Below are positions 37,692-46,321 of a DNA stretch of 64,000 nt, piece by piece. The position numbers and the translations under genes were made by a program. The stretch spans positions 50,735 to 114,734 of the forward strand of contig JAFKJU010000024.1 of assembly GCA_017305935.1 (NCBI GenBank), in the 5' to 3' direction. The stretch is from Hyphomicrobiales bacterium. Its GTDB lineage: Bacteria > Pseudomonadota > Alphaproteobacteria > Rhizobiales > Rhizobiaceae. The notes beneath the pieces were generated by a model. That model was not told the DNA's origin, did no database searches, and saw only the letters and a list, made by a program, of their open reading frames with translations. Each line of letters opens with the position of its first letter. The first letter of the stretch is position 1.

Positions 37692-38717
37692 TCAAGGCAG
37701 GGTAACGACGATTTTCGCTGCGGATACACCCGCCTTCAGGGCTTCCAAGGCAGCCTGGAGCATTTCAAGGCCCTGGCCCACGATCTTCGCCGGAGGGGCG
37801 GGGACGAACGTGCGCGCCGCGAGAGCCTGCGGCAGGAATTCGCGGTAGATCATTGGACCAACCTCGTCATCCTTGAGGCTCGTCCCGGAGATGTGCGTCG
37901 CCTCGACTCCAAATGAACGCTCGTCGGGCGGGGCCAGCGTCGCTGCCACCCGGCGCGAGCCCTCGCATCTCGCAACTACGGCAAAACAGTCTTTCATGTG
38001 ACCGGTCGCGTGAAGCGTTCCAGCGAGACTGCGCCCGCGCATTGCCTCAATCACGTCTTCCACGATGGCTGGACTCGAGTGGTCAAGAACCTCGCTTGCA
38101 CCCAGCTCCTTCAACAGGCCGACGTTGCGCGCCGAAGCGGTGGCGACGCACCTGTAGCCCGACGCCACCGCGAGCTGGATGGCGTTGCAGCCAACGCTCG
38201 ACGATCCACCCCAGACCAGAACGACCTCTGGACGCGCGGTCGGCGAGTGTAACGGTGGCGCGAGAGCCAACTGTGTCCGTCCGTAGAGCCCGCTTGCGGC
38301 GGTGCCAAGGCCAAGCGGGAGGACTGCCGCATCAGCGAAGGCAATGTTGTTGGGGATCGGCGCCGCCATGTGGTCCAGCACGATCGTGTGGTGCTGGAAC
38401 GCACCCTGCGCAGGTTGATTTACGGTTGTCCCGACCGCCTGTCCGATGACTCGATCGCCGACCTTGAACCGCTCGACCGCGCCACCGACCGCCGCGACCT
38501 CACCGGAGACGTCGCTGCCGAGAATCGCGGGATAGTCGAGCCATGGCAAAAGCGCGACGTCCTGCAGAATCCAGTCGAGTGGGTTGATCGCGATGGCCGC
38601 GTTGCGGATCAATATCTCGTTCGCCGCCAGATGCGGCAGAGCGGTGACACCGATCCTCAGTGGCTGCCCCGGCGCTTTCTGCCAGGCGGCCTGATTAGTC
38701 ACGGTTTCGGTCATCAT
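37692..38717 (-). CDS. Zinc-type alcohol dehydrogenase/quinone reductase family (1)
   Basis: 341 residues. GroES-like N-terminal domain (NPLDWILQD, GSDVSGEVAAVGGAVERFKVGDRVIG) and Rossmann domain (VLVWGGSSSVGCNAIQLAVASGYRCVATAS). Catalytic-zinc cysteines are missing, so it belongs to the MDR enoyl/quinone reductase group that uses NADPH to reduce electrophilic enones or quinones. ATG overlaps the msrA stop (TGATG). Last gene of the OsmC-msrA operon. Confidence 0.85.
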   Translation of the reverse strand: MMTETVTNQAAWQKAPGQPLRIGVTALPHLAANEILIRNAAIAINPLDWILQDVALLPWLDYPAILGSDVSGEVAAVGGAVERFKVGDRVIGQAVGTTVNQPAQGAFQHHTIVLDHMAAPIPNNIAFADAAVLPLGLGTAASGLYGRTQLALAPPLHSPTARPEVVLVWGGSSSVGCNAIQLAVASGYRCVATASARNVGLLKELGASEVLDHSSPAIVEDVIEAMRGRSLAGTLHATGHMKDCFAVVARCEGSRRVAATLAPPDERSFGVEATHISGTSLKDDEVGPMIYREFLPQALAARTFVPAPPAKIVGQGLEMLQAALEALKAGVSAAKIVVTLP

Positions 38718-39280
38718 CAACTCTTTCTGTCAAGTATTACAGCTGGGCGTTCGTCTGAGCGGTCCAACCGCCAGGTCGGGCGCACGAAGTGGCAGCTATA
38801 GCCCCCAGGATAGCGCACCAGGTATTCTTGGTGCTCTGGCTCCGCCTCCCAAAAGGGTTCTTCTGGGTTGATCTCCGACACGACCGGGCCAGGCCAGCTT
38901 CCTGATGCCTCGATTTCCGCGATGGTTGTGAGGGCGACTTCCTTCTGCACTTCGGTGGTGTAGAAAATCGCCGATCGATAGCTCGGACCGACATCGCTGC
39001 CTTGTTGCTCGTAGGTCGTGGGGTCATGTATCTGGAAGAAGAGTTCCAAGAGCGAGCGATAGGCGAGAACGGAAGGGTCGAAGGTCACTTCCACTGCTTC
39101 CGCATGGCCGTAATGTCTCGCGTAGGTCGGATCAGGCATTTCTCCGCCTGTGTAACCGACACGCGTCGAAATGACTCCCCTGGCTCGGCGCAGCAAATCC
39201 TCCATGCCCCAGAAGCAGCCGCCTGCGAGAATTGCTCGCTCTGTCGCGGCCGCCCTATTGCCGGTAGGCGATTGGCTCAC
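38717..39280 (-). CDS. msrA: Peptide-methionine (S)-S-oxide reductase MsrA (1)
   Basis: 187 residues from GTG at 39280, with GGAGGAGGG upstream. The active site is [20 protein letters not shown], with catalytic Cys and the Glu of the MsrA motif, then VGYTGG and [11 protein letters not shown]. Reduces S-methionine sulfoxide in proteins. Second gene of the operon under sites C/D; 33 bp after the OsmC fusion. Longer in-frame starts reach 39406 but overlap that gene. Confidence 0.9.
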   Translation of the reverse strand: MSQSPTGNRAAATERAILAGGCFWGMEDLLRRARGVISTRVGYTGGEMPDPTYARHYGHAEAVEVTFDPSVLAYRSLLELFFQIHDPTTYEQQGSDVGPSYRSAIFYTTEVQKEVALTTIAEIEASGSWPGPVVSEINPEEPFWEAEPEHQEYLVRYPGGYSCHFVRPTWRLDRSDERPAVILDRKS

Positions 39281-39312
39281 AGTCCGTTCGCCCTCCTCCG
39301 TGTGCGCCACGG

Positions 39313-40545
39313 TCAAGCCAGCCTCGCGGGATCCGCAGCCTGACTGGCGCTCAAGAGCTCGGTCTGCACGTCCGAACCCCGGATGAGACTCAGATCGACG
39401 GGACACCGATCAGCGATCGCGAGGATCCGAGCGCGCTGATCATCACTCAGCGGCCCATCGAGGACAATGGTGCGGGTGAACCGGTCGGGTGGCATCATGT
39501 CCGGCACCTTCTCGTGCTGCACGGTCGTGCTCGCCCGTTCGAGCGGAAAGCCCTTGCGGTTCGCATAGAGACGCATCGTCATCACCGTGCAGGCTGCGAG
39601 GCCGGCAGATACGAGTTCGTAGGGAGATAGTCCGGTCCCGAGGCCACCGACCGATGCTGGCTCGTCGGCGAACAGAGTGTGCTCGCCGCTGCGGACCTTG
39701 AGCTGGAACGTCCCTGCAAGAGTTTCGGTGGCGACGACGCCCTCCGCAACCTCGATCTGCGGAAGATCCGCGCTGAGTGGTGGGAGAAAGCGGCTCGCCC
39801 AAACCGCCACCATGGCCGCGGCGTAGTTCGCGTCCGCGACGTCGGTGAGAAGGTGATCCGCGTTGTCGAGCGAGATGAAGCTTTTAGGGTGCCTGGACGC
39901 GACGAAGATGCGCGACGCGTGGTCGATGCCGACCACCTGATCCAGCGGAGAGTGCATGACCAGCACCGGCCGTCGCAGGGAGGCAATGGCCTTCTCGACG
40001 TCGATCCCCTCAACCGCCTCAAGGAACCCTCGGCGAATGAGGAAGGGCCTACCGGCAATCTCCACCGAGGCCTCGCCCTCGCTCGCGATGGTGTCCAGAT
40101 CATTCGGTCCGAAGAGGCGCAAGATATGCTGAAGGTCGGCCGGCGCACCAATCGTCGCTACCGCCGCAATATCAGGCATGTCGGCGGCGGCTACGATCGC
40201 AGCGGTGCCACCCAGGCTGTGCCCGACGAGGAGGGACGGTGACATGCCCGCCGCCGCCATCGCATTTGCGGCGGCCCGAAGGTCCTCGACGTCCGACGCG
40301 AAGTTCACAGGTTCTCCCGTCCCACCGCCGATCCCGGTCCCGGCGAAATCGAACCTCAAGACCCCGATGCCCGCACGCGACAGCGCGCGCGAGATGTGAA
40401 CAGCGGCGCGACTGTCTTTCCCGCACGTGAAGCAGTGGGCGAAGATCGCCCAGCCCCGCGGCGTCCCTTCCGGCGGTTCGAGGTGCCCGGACAGCGGAGA
40501 GCCAGCCCCACTGACAAACGTAAATGATCTTCCTGCCATGTCCAT
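39313..40545 (-). CDS. Alpha/beta hydrolase-OsmC fusion protein
   Basis: 410 residues. Residues 1-250 are an alpha/beta hydrolase ([13 protein letters not shown], nucleophile elbow GHSLGGTAA, late His in DNADHLLTD). Residues 275-400 are an OsmC domain with the peroxidatic-type cysteines in [16 protein letters not shown] and [10 protein letters not shown]. OsmC proteins reduce organic hydroperoxides with thiols; the fused hydrolase may deliver an esterified or lipid peroxide. The fusion is known in proteobacteria. GGAGG lies just before the ATG at 40545. Confidence 0.88.
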   Translation of the reverse strand: MDMAGRSFTFVSGAGSPLSGHLEPPEGTPRGWAIFAHCFTCGKDSRAAVHISRALSRAGIGVLRFDFAGTGIGGGTGEPVNFASDVEDLRAAANAMAAAGMSPSLLVGHSLGGTAAIVAAADMPDIAAVATIGAPADLQHILRLFGPNDLDTIASEGEASVEIAGRPFLIRRGFLEAVEGIDVEKAIASLRRPVLVMHSPLDQVVGIDHASRIFVASRHPKSFISLDNADHLLTDVADANYAAAMVAVWASRFLPPLSADLPQIEVAEGVVATETLAGTFQLKVRSGEHTLFADEPASVGGLGTGLSPYELVSAGLAACTVMTMRLYANRKGFPLERASTTVQHEKVPDMMPPDRFTRTIVLDGPLSDDQRARILAIADRCPVDLSLIRGSDVQTELLSASQAADPARLA

Positions 40546-40646
40546 CAAACCTCCAGCACGCGGCTTGGCGGTTGCGCTCTCAGAACCTTCGACGGAGCTG
40601 AGCGGAGCGCACCGCCAACCGGTAATCGTCATCTCAGGCTATCATT

Positions 40647-40705
40647 TATATGTCTGGCGCATATAGACAAGCCCCTATATCATGATTATATGCGCCAAGC
40701 ATACT
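40647..40705. promoter_or_regulatory. Two MarR-type operators in the OsmC/lysR2 divergent promoter (sites C and D)
   Basis: Site C (40647-40665): TATATGTC-TGG-CGCATATA. Site D (40687-40705): TATATGCG-CCA-AGCATACT. Centres are 40 bp apart, about four helical turns. They lie between the OsmC-msrA-dehydrogenase operon (minus) and lysR2 (plus). A MarR repressor here would control both the defence operon and the activator gene. Confidence 0.7.
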
Positions 40706-40773
40706 TCTGCGACCTGCGTTCCAAAGGCGGTCTCACGGAAGAGGTATCAGTCAGGCGCGTGGGCCAAAGGACT

Positions 40774-41649
40774 ATGGAACTCAATCAAGTCAGCTATTTC
40801 ATCAACTTGGCCGAGACGCTGAATTTCACAGCGGCCGCTCGCTTGAGCGGTGTGTCACAGCCAAGTCTGACCCGCGCGATCCGCCGCTTGGAAGATGAGC
40901 TTGGCGGGCCGCTGATCTATCGCGACGGGAAGAACAGCCGCCTGACTGGCCTTGGCCATGACGTCGAGGCAGAATTCCGGCGCATGGTGGTCGCGATGAA
41001 GAGCGTTCGCAATCACTCGGAGCACTGGGCGATGGGGGGGCACCGCGTGCTGGATGTCGCCGTCGCGCCCACCGTCGGACCAAAGGAATTTACGGCATTC
41101 TTCGAGAGCGCATTGGCGGAGATGCCATCCATCGAAATCAAGCTGCACTCGCTCCAGTCGAACGAGGACACATCGGAGGTGCTTTCAGGAAAATACCACG
41201 CGTGCATCATGCCGCGTGAAACAAGACCGGAACGCAAGCTGGATGTGCATCCTCTATTTCGGGAGCGCTTCGTGCTCGGCTGTTCTGCAAACCATCCCTT
41301 GGCTGCCAACGAGATCGTGCGCGGCGAAGACCTGCTCGAGTTTCCTTTCGTCGATCGCCTGAAATGCGAGTTTCGCGATCGGATCCTCGATCACTTCGCG
41401 CGACGGGACTTGCTCATGCGACCTCGCTTTCGATCAGATCGCGAGGACTGGGTGCAACGGGTCGTCGCTGACGGCCACGCCATATGCATTCTTCCGGAAC
41501 GATCGCCGACCGTGCAAGGCCTCGTCACTCGGCCGATCGACGGATTTGTCTTGGAGCGCGAAGTCGTGATCGCGACAGTATCCGGCTCCACGGCAACGGT
41601 CGAGATACGGAACATCGCGCAGCTGGCAGCCCGGTATGAGTGGAACTGA
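40774..41649 (+). CDS. LysR-type regulator 2, probable activator of the cargo
   Basis: 291 residues from MELNQVSYF; AAAGG lies 5-6 bases upstream. N-terminal HTH YFINLAETLNFTAAARLSGVSQPSLTRAIRRLEDELGG, then an effector domain with a single cysteine region near LGCSANHPLA. A longer frame from 40690 overlaps operator D. Four promoters in the cargo share a LysR-like T-N11-A box at fixed spacing; this gene is the nearest candidate, sitting next to the first of them (41673). Confidence 0.88.
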   Translation: MELNQVSYFINLAETLNFTAAARLSGVSQPSLTRAIRRLEDELGGPLIYRDGKNSRLTGLGHDVEAEFRRMVVAMKSVRNHSEHWAMGGHRVLDVAVAPTVGPKEFTAFFESALAEMPSIEIKLHSLQSNEDTSEVLSGKYHACIMPRETRPERKLDVHPLFRERFVLGCSANHPLAANEIVRGEDLLEFPFVDRLKCEFRDRILDHFARRDLLMRPRFRSDREDWVQRVVADGHAICILPERSPTVQGLVTRPIDGFVLEREVVIATVSGSTATVEIRNIAQLAARYEWN

Positions 41650-41672
41650 ATCACGACGTGAAGAGCTTCGGC

Positions 41673-41728
41673 GCTATGGAAACTATACGCGCAGCGTATT
41701 GGATAAATCTGGGGCGCACTGCGATAGT
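41673..41728 (+). promoter_or_regulatory. LysR-type promoter of the msrB operon (site E)
   Basis: GCTATGGAAACTAT box at 41673, then TATTGG at 41697 (offset 24), where TTGGAT serves as -35 (41699-41704), 18 bp spacer, GATAGT -10 (41723-41728). An internal ATACGC-GCA-GCGTAT inverted repeat overlaps the box. msrB starts 65 bp downstream. Confidence 0.7.
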
Positions 41729-41792
41729 CGGCGCAATGACTGCAAAGATAAATGACAGTGTGTCGAGCTCTCTAGATTAATTATTGGAGACT

Positions 41793-42239
41793 ATCATGAA
41801 GTTTGAGAAGTCACAGGCAGCAGTTGACCGCCTGACCCCCGAGCAACGCCGGATTACCCAGGATTCGGGGACCGAAAGGCCCTTCACGGGTGAGCACAAC
41901 GACAACAAGGAGCCTGGCATCTACGTCGACATAGTGTCGGGAGAGCCGCTGTTCGCTTCAACGGACAAGTTCGATTCGGGTACTGGCTGGCCCAGCTTCA
42001 CCAAGCCGATCGTTCCGGCAAACGTGAACGAGGTGCGGGACAGTGCACACGGCATGGTCCGGACGGAGGTCAGGTCGGTACACGCCGACAGCCATCTGGG
42101 CCACGTTTTCCCGGACGGTCCTTCCGACCGCGGCGGTCTGCGCTACTGCATCAACTCTGCGTCCCTTCGCTTCATCCCGCGCGACGAGATGGAGTCCGAG
42201 GGATACGGTGAATATCTCGATCAAGTAGAGGAGGCTTAA
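41793..42239 (+). CDS. msrB: Peptide-methionine (R)-S-oxide reductase MsrB
   Basis: 148 residues. [12 protein letters not shown], the [10 protein letters not shown] motif and the catalytic cysteine in [11 protein letters not shown] are present. The zinc-binding CxxC pairs of many MsrB proteins are absent, so it is the zinc-free type. It reduces R-methionine sulfoxide, complementing MsrA, whose gene follows by 1 bp. TTGGAG precedes the ATG. Confidence 0.92.
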   Translation: MMKFEKSQAAVDRLTPEQRRITQDSGTERPFTGEHNDNKEPGIYVDIVSGEPLFASTDKFDSGTGWPSFTKPIVPANVNEVRDSAHGMVRTEVRSVHADSHLGHVFPDGPSDRGGLRYCINSASLRFIPRDEMESEGYGEYLDQVEEA

Positions 42240-42240
42240 C

Positions 42241-42780
42241 ATGCATCAGCGCGCTGTTCTCGCAGGAGGATGTTTCTGGGGCATGCAGGATCTGATCCGC
42301 AAGCGGCCCGGCATCATCTCGACCCGTGTGGGTTACACGGGCGGCGATATTCCGAACGCCACGTATCGTAATCACGGCACGCATGCCGAGGGGATCGAGA
42401 TTGTCTTCGACCCGACAGTGACGAGCTACCGGCACATCCTGGAATTCTTCTTCCAGATCCACGATCCGACGACGCTGAACCGCCAGGGCAATGATCGTGG
42501 GCTCTCCTACCGGTCGGGCATCTATTATGTCGACGAGGAGCAGAAGCGCGTCGCCGAGGATACGATCGCCGATGTGGATGCCTCGGGGCTGTGGGATGGC
42601 AAAGTGGTGACCGAGGTCCAGCCGGTCGGCGAGTTCTGGGAGGCCGAGCCCGATCACCAGGATTATCTGGAGAAGCGGCCGGGCGGCTACACCTGCCACT
42701 TCGTCCGTCCCGACTGGGTTCTTCCAAAGCGGCATGAGGCCGGCGATGTGAGCCCTGCGGCCGGGGCTGCAGCGGAATAG
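42241..42780 (+). CDS. msrA: Peptide-methionine (S)-S-oxide reductase MsrA (2)
   Basis: 179 residues. Active site [20 protein letters not shown]: the catalytic Cys and Trp are kept, but Gln stands where most MsrA have the Glu that assists catalysis (compare GMEDLL in copy 1). Rhizobial MsrA proteins with this Q exist to my knowledge. [22 protein letters not shown] and the C-terminal [15 protein letters not shown] are typical. Second gene of the site E operon. Confidence 0.9.
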   Translation: MHQRAVLAGGCFWGMQDLIRKRPGIISTRVGYTGGDIPNATYRNHGTHAEGIEIVFDPTVTSYRHILEFFFQIHDPTTLNRQGNDRGLSYRSGIYYVDEEQKRVAEDTIADVDASGLWDGKVVTEVQPVGEFWEAEPDHQDYLEKRPGGYTCHFVRPDWVLPKRHEAGDVSPAAGAAAE

Positions 42781-42823
42781 GCTTCGCTGCCGTTAGTGCC
42801 GCGCCGATCCGGTTCGCAACCTC

Positions 42824-42853
42824 CGACGACCGCGTCAATCGACGCGGTCGTCG
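42824..42853 (+). terminator. Perfect 13-bp hairpin after msrA2
   Basis: CGACGACCGCGTC and GACGCGGTCGTCG pair perfectly around AATC. It begins about 44 bp after the msrA stop and has no T-run. It may attenuate transcription into GST-corA, or stabilise the msrBA message. Confidence 0.6.
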
Positions 42854-42912
42854 AACCCGGCCTTGAAGCAGATCATTCCATTCAGCCGCCGTCGCAGTGC
42901 CAGGATCCAGAT

Positions 42913-43617
42913 ATGACAGACCTCTCCTCCTTTCCCATCACGCAGCGCTGGCCAGCATCTTATCCGGATCGCTTGCAACTATACGCGGCCCCCACGCCCA
43001 ACGGCGTCAAGGTCTCGATGATGCTGGAGGAGACTGGCCTGCCGTATGAGCCCCACTTCGTCGACATCTCGAACAACGAGTCGAAGGATCCAGCGTTCGT
43101 GTCGTTGAATCCCAACGGCCGCATACCCGCGATCATCGATCCGGCTGGCCCTGACGGCCAGCCCATTGGCATATGGGAAACCGGTGCGATCCTCATCTAT
43201 CTGGCCGACAAGACGGGGCAGCTCATCTCAACAACACCCGCCCAGCGGTACGAGACTCTGGCCTGGGTGTTCTTTCAGGTGTCGGGCGTTGGGCCGACCT
43301 TCGGACAGCTAGGCTTTTTCCTGCGATTTGCCGGCAAGGACTATGAGGACAAGCGACCTCGGCAGCGCTTTGTTGATGAATCCAGGCGTCTTCTCGGGGT
43401 CCTGGATCACCGGCTGGAGGGCCGCGAATGGATTGTCGATGATTACTCGATCGCGGACATTGCGACGTTTGGCTGGGTGAATGCGCTGGTCGAATTCTAC
43501 GCAGCGGGCGACATCCTCGGCCTAAGCAGCTATTCGAACGTGCAGGCATGGCTCGAACGCGGGCTGGCGCGACCGGCTGTACAGCGTGGCCTGCGAATTC
43601 CTGCGAGGCCTGCATGA
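42913..43617 (+). CDS. Glutathione S-transferase family protein
   Basis: 234 residues. Thioredoxin-like N-terminal half (QLYAAPTPNGVKVSMMLEETGLPYE, NPNGRIPAIID, ETGAILIYLADK) and helical C-terminal half (DYSIADIATFGW). It resembles the Ure2p/YfcG group, which acts in disulfide reduction and electrophile conjugation with glutathione. Overlaps corA by 4 bp. Confidence 0.88.
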   Translation: MTDLSSFPITQRWPASYPDRLQLYAAPTPNGVKVSMMLEETGLPYEPHFVDISNNESKDPAFVSLNPNGRIPAIIDPAGPDGQPIGIWETGAILIYLADKTGQLISTTPAQRYETLAWVFFQVSGVGPTFGQLGFFLRFAGKDYEDKRPRQRFVDESRRLLGVLDHRLEGREWIVDDYSIADIATFGWVNALVEFYAAGDILGLSSYSNVQAWLERGLARPAVQRGLRIPARPA

Positions 43618-44582
43618 CCATTATCGCCGCATATTATTACAACGAAGGTAAGCGAGTCCGTGAAATCAGGCTCGATGAGCACGTCGAACTAAACGAGAAT
43701 CGCTCGGGCTTCTGCTGGATCGCGCTTAGCGAGCCCACCGCAGACGAACTCAGCGCGATCCAGACGACGTATAACCTCCATCCTTTGGCGATCGACAACG
43801 CCATGCACCCGCTGTGCCCGCCCAAGCTCGAGGTCTACAACGATGAGTTGTACGTCGTCGCCCAGACCGCCGAGCTGGTCGGCGACCGGATCAGCTACGG
43901 CAAGATGGCGATCTTCACCGGTCACAATCACCTTATCACCGTGCGGCACGGCAATGCCGGAGCGCTGGGCAAACTTCGGGAGCAACTCGAGGCATCGCCG
44001 ACGCAGTTCGGCAAGGGTGTCGACTATGTGCTGCACGCGATCTTGCACCGAGTGGTCGACCAGTATCTGCCCATCTTCGAAATGATCGAGGACGACGTCC
44101 TGGCGATGGAGCGACGGTCGCTGCACGATTTCCTCGGGCCAGAAGAGGTGGCGCGAATCTTCGAACTAAGGTCCGAACTCACGCGGTTCCAGCGCACGCT
44201 CGGGGCTATGGCCGAGCTGGTGCGAAAGCTCGTTCGCGGCCACTTTCCCTGCATCAGCGCCGAAATGACACCATATTTCCACGACGTCGCGGACCATGTC
44301 CACCGCGTGCAGTCCATGGTCGACGGCCTCCTGCTTGTCCTGTCCACGGTCTTAGAGGCCAGCAGCCTTCTGGAAGCGCAAAGGATCGGTGTGGTCACTC
44401 GCCAGCTCGCGGCCTGGGCGGCGATCTTGGCGGTCCCGACGGCGATCGCCGGAATATATGGCATGAACTTCAAGCACATGCCGGAACTGGACACGCCATA
44501 TGGCTACTTCGTCGTGCTCGGAGTGATAGCGGTGTTCTGCCTTCTCCTGTTCATGCGCTTCAAGAAGGCCAAGTGGCTATGA
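43614..44582 (+). CDS. corA: CorA-type magnesium/divalent cation transporter
   Basis: 322 residues, with a long cytoplasmic N-terminal domain, two C-terminal membrane segments and the signature YGMNFKHMPEL between them. Basic end KKAKWL. CorA channels carry Mg2+ and sometimes Co2+ or Ni2+. Coupled to GST by ATGA. Why it is kept in a redox operon is unclear; magnesium supply under membrane stress is one guess. Confidence 0.9.
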   Translation: MTIIAAYYYNEGKRVREIRLDEHVELNENRSGFCWIALSEPTADELSAIQTTYNLHPLAIDNAMHPLCPPKLEVYNDELYVVAQTAELVGDRISYGKMAIFTGHNHLITVRHGNAGALGKLREQLEASPTQFGKGVDYVLHAILHRVVDQYLPIFEMIEDDVLAMERRSLHDFLGPEEVARIFELRSELTRFQRTLGAMAELVRKLVRGHFPCISAEMTPYFHDVADHVHRVQSMVDGLLLVLSTVLEASSLLEAQRIGVVTRQLAAWAAILAVPTAIAGIYGMNFKHMPELDTPYGYFVVLGVIAVFCLLLFMRFKKAKWL

Positions 44583-44673
44583 GTAACGCACTTCGCGAGC
44601 TTCTCCGTCCGCCGAGTCACAGCGCGCTTTGTGCGCGAGCGTGTCCAATCCAGTTCAAGATGAAGGTGCTTCC

Positions 44674-45246
44674 ATGACCTCCCAGGTGACCGACGTTCTA
44701 GAAGCAGTCCAGTCATTCATCGCCAACGGCTATGACCGCGAATACCGCGTCAAGGACGGCAATCTCGTCGATCTCGAACTAGGGTCAACCCTCGATGCAT
44801 GCAGCATTCGCGTCGATGCGGCGTTGCGCCTCGAGAGCGGGGACGACGGCGAAGATGCCTCCAACATCTACGCGATCACCGATCCGGCGACAGAGCATAA
44901 AGGCCTGTTGATCGACGCCTTCGACGTGTTCCACGAAATCTGCCCCCGCGACTTGTCCGAGCGCCTTGTGGAGCATCGGGAAACAGCACCGGCAGGTGAC
45001 CAGGACGCGCCGAGCAAGCACGGACTACGGAAAGTCTACAAGAGCGAGTTTCACAGCGATCCCGAGCGTTACGTTCTGCGCGAGGGCTTTCCAGACTTCC
45101 CGCCATGCCCTTTCGGCCAATCCTTCAGCATCCTCGGCTTCGATACCGCCGAGCAGGAATATGTCTGGCTCGTCACGAGCATCATTCGAGATCCTCGGCT
45201 GATCAGGGTTCCATACCAGGGCGAAGACGTCATCAGCGACGAATAG
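44674..45246 (+). CDS. Unknown two-part protein, 190 aa
   Basis: The first 95 residues (VLEAVQSFIANGYDREYRVKDGNLVDL to KGLLIDAFDVF) resemble a small family of about 100 residues often labelled phosphoribosylpyrophosphate synthetase, a name I doubt. The last 90 residues (KHGLRKVYKSEFHSDPERYVLREGFPDFPPCPFGQSF and beyond) match nothing I know. The ATG at 44674 follows GAAGG. It may be a fusion specific to this cargo. Confidence 0.65.
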   Translation: MTSQVTDVLEAVQSFIANGYDREYRVKDGNLVDLELGSTLDACSIRVDAALRLESGDDGEDASNIYAITDPATEHKGLLIDAFDVFHEICPRDLSERLVEHRETAPAGDQDAPSKHGLRKVYKSEFHSDPERYVLREGFPDFPPCPFGQSFSILGFDTAEQEYVWLVTSIIRDPRLIRVPYQGEDVISDE

Positions 45247-45333
45247 CGGTGTCGCTTAGCCGGAAAGGCTGGCCATCCTGGCCCACACATCTGCAGGCTG
45301 AACTTTAAGAACATCGAAAATTAGGAGGTGATT

Positions 45334-45783
45334 ATGGACTGGAACAAGGACCACATACGAGAAACTATGCTCTTGCTGGAGACAGCAGCGTTGCACAGCG
45401 CTCGCGAAAACTACCTGGACTATGTCTCTACCGCTCGGCTCGATCGGAGCGAACCGATCGAAAACGACGAACTAGCTCAGGCCGAGGTCGCGAGCGACTT
45501 CGCTGAAGCGCTCGATGACACGCTCCATGACTACGCCAATAAACTCGAAAAGCTCAGGACGATCGATTTCGGCCCCAAGTTGGCCGTCAACGAAGGCGCT
45601 GTCGTCAAGCTGTCCGGCCGCCACTTTGTGATCGCGGTGTCAACGAGCAAGTTTACCTGTCAGGGGCGTGAGCTCATGGGCATTTCCACGATGGCGCCGA
45701 TCTTCGAAGCGATCGAGGGTGCCCGAGCCGGGGAGACCGTGCAGTTCAACGGCCGGGACCTCACCGTAGAAGACGTGGAATAA
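45334..45783 (+). CDS. Hypothetical protein with GreA-like C-terminus
   Basis: 149 residues, AGGAGG before the ATG. The N-terminal half is helical and acidic. The C-terminal half (GAVVKLSGRHFVIAVSTSKFTCQG, MGISTMAPIFEAIEGARAGETVQFNGR) recalls the GreA/Rnk FKBP-like domain that binds RNA polymerase. If so it could tune transcription under stress. The similarity is weak and by eye. Confidence 0.6.
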   Translation: MDWNKDHIRETMLLLETAALHSARENYLDYVSTARLDRSEPIENDELAQAEVASDFAEALDDTLHDYANKLEKLRTIDFGPKLAVNEGAVVKLSGRHFVIAVSTSKFTCQGRELMGISTMAPIFEAIEGARAGETVQFNGRDLTVEDVE

Positions 45784-45889
45784 AGCCCTCCACCGCAGCC
45801 GGCGCGCTAGTGCCGAACGCCCTGCATCTCTTTCTGCATGCATACGGTCACTTGCAGCCGCATTGACCTGGCTCATCAAAGGCAAACTC

Positions 45890-46291
45890 ATGACAACACC
45901 TTCATTCTTCATCACCCCCGGATACGGGACGCGCCTGCATGACGCGCTTCATTATTCTCAGGCAATGCGCATTGGTGACCGCGTGGAGATCTCCGGACAG
46001 GGCGGATGGAACGACGATCTCGTCATTCCGGAGTCGATTGAGGAAGAGATCGAGCAGGCGTTCAAGAACGTGGAACGGACGCTCGCGACCGCCGGAGCAC
46101 GCTGGCCGCATGTGGTCCACGTCAATTCCTATCACGTCGGTGGATTCCCTCCCGTGATCAACGAAACAATGGCCAAGCTGTATCGCCACTACATGCCCGA
46201 CCGCGCTCCAATCTGGACGCAGTTGGGAATCGAAGCGCTGGGGCTTCCAACCATGCGTATCGAAATTCGCGTAACAGCTATCATCGCCTGA
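45890..46291 (+). CDS. RidA family protein
   Basis: 133 residues. Pattern YSQAMRIGDRVEISGQGGW, EQAFKNVERTLATAGA, and the substrate-binding Arg in MRIEIRVTAI. RidA deaminates reactive enamines/imines, and in E. coli it becomes a chaperone after chlorination by hypochlorous acid or chloramine. That fits the rest of the cargo. Last gene of the site E operon; convergent with the MFS gene. Confidence 0.88.
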   Translation: MTTPSFFITPGYGTRLHDALHYSQAMRIGDRVEISGQGGWNDDLVIPESIEEEIEQAFKNVERTLATAGARWPHVVHVNSYHVGGFPPVINETMAKLYRHYMPDRAPIWTQLGIEALGLPTMRIEIRVTAIIA

Positions 46292-46321
46292 CCCCGCGGT
46301 TCGTGCAGGCGCCGTGCCGCG

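Noticed and set aside
41685..41699. ATACGC-GCA-GCGTAT at site E as another MarR operator
   Set aside because: The half-site sequence differs from ATATGCG; it overlaps the LysR box and is better explained as part of it.
42796..42912. Longer GST start at 42796
   Set aside because: It would translate through the perfect hairpin at 42824-42853 and adds residues absent from the family.
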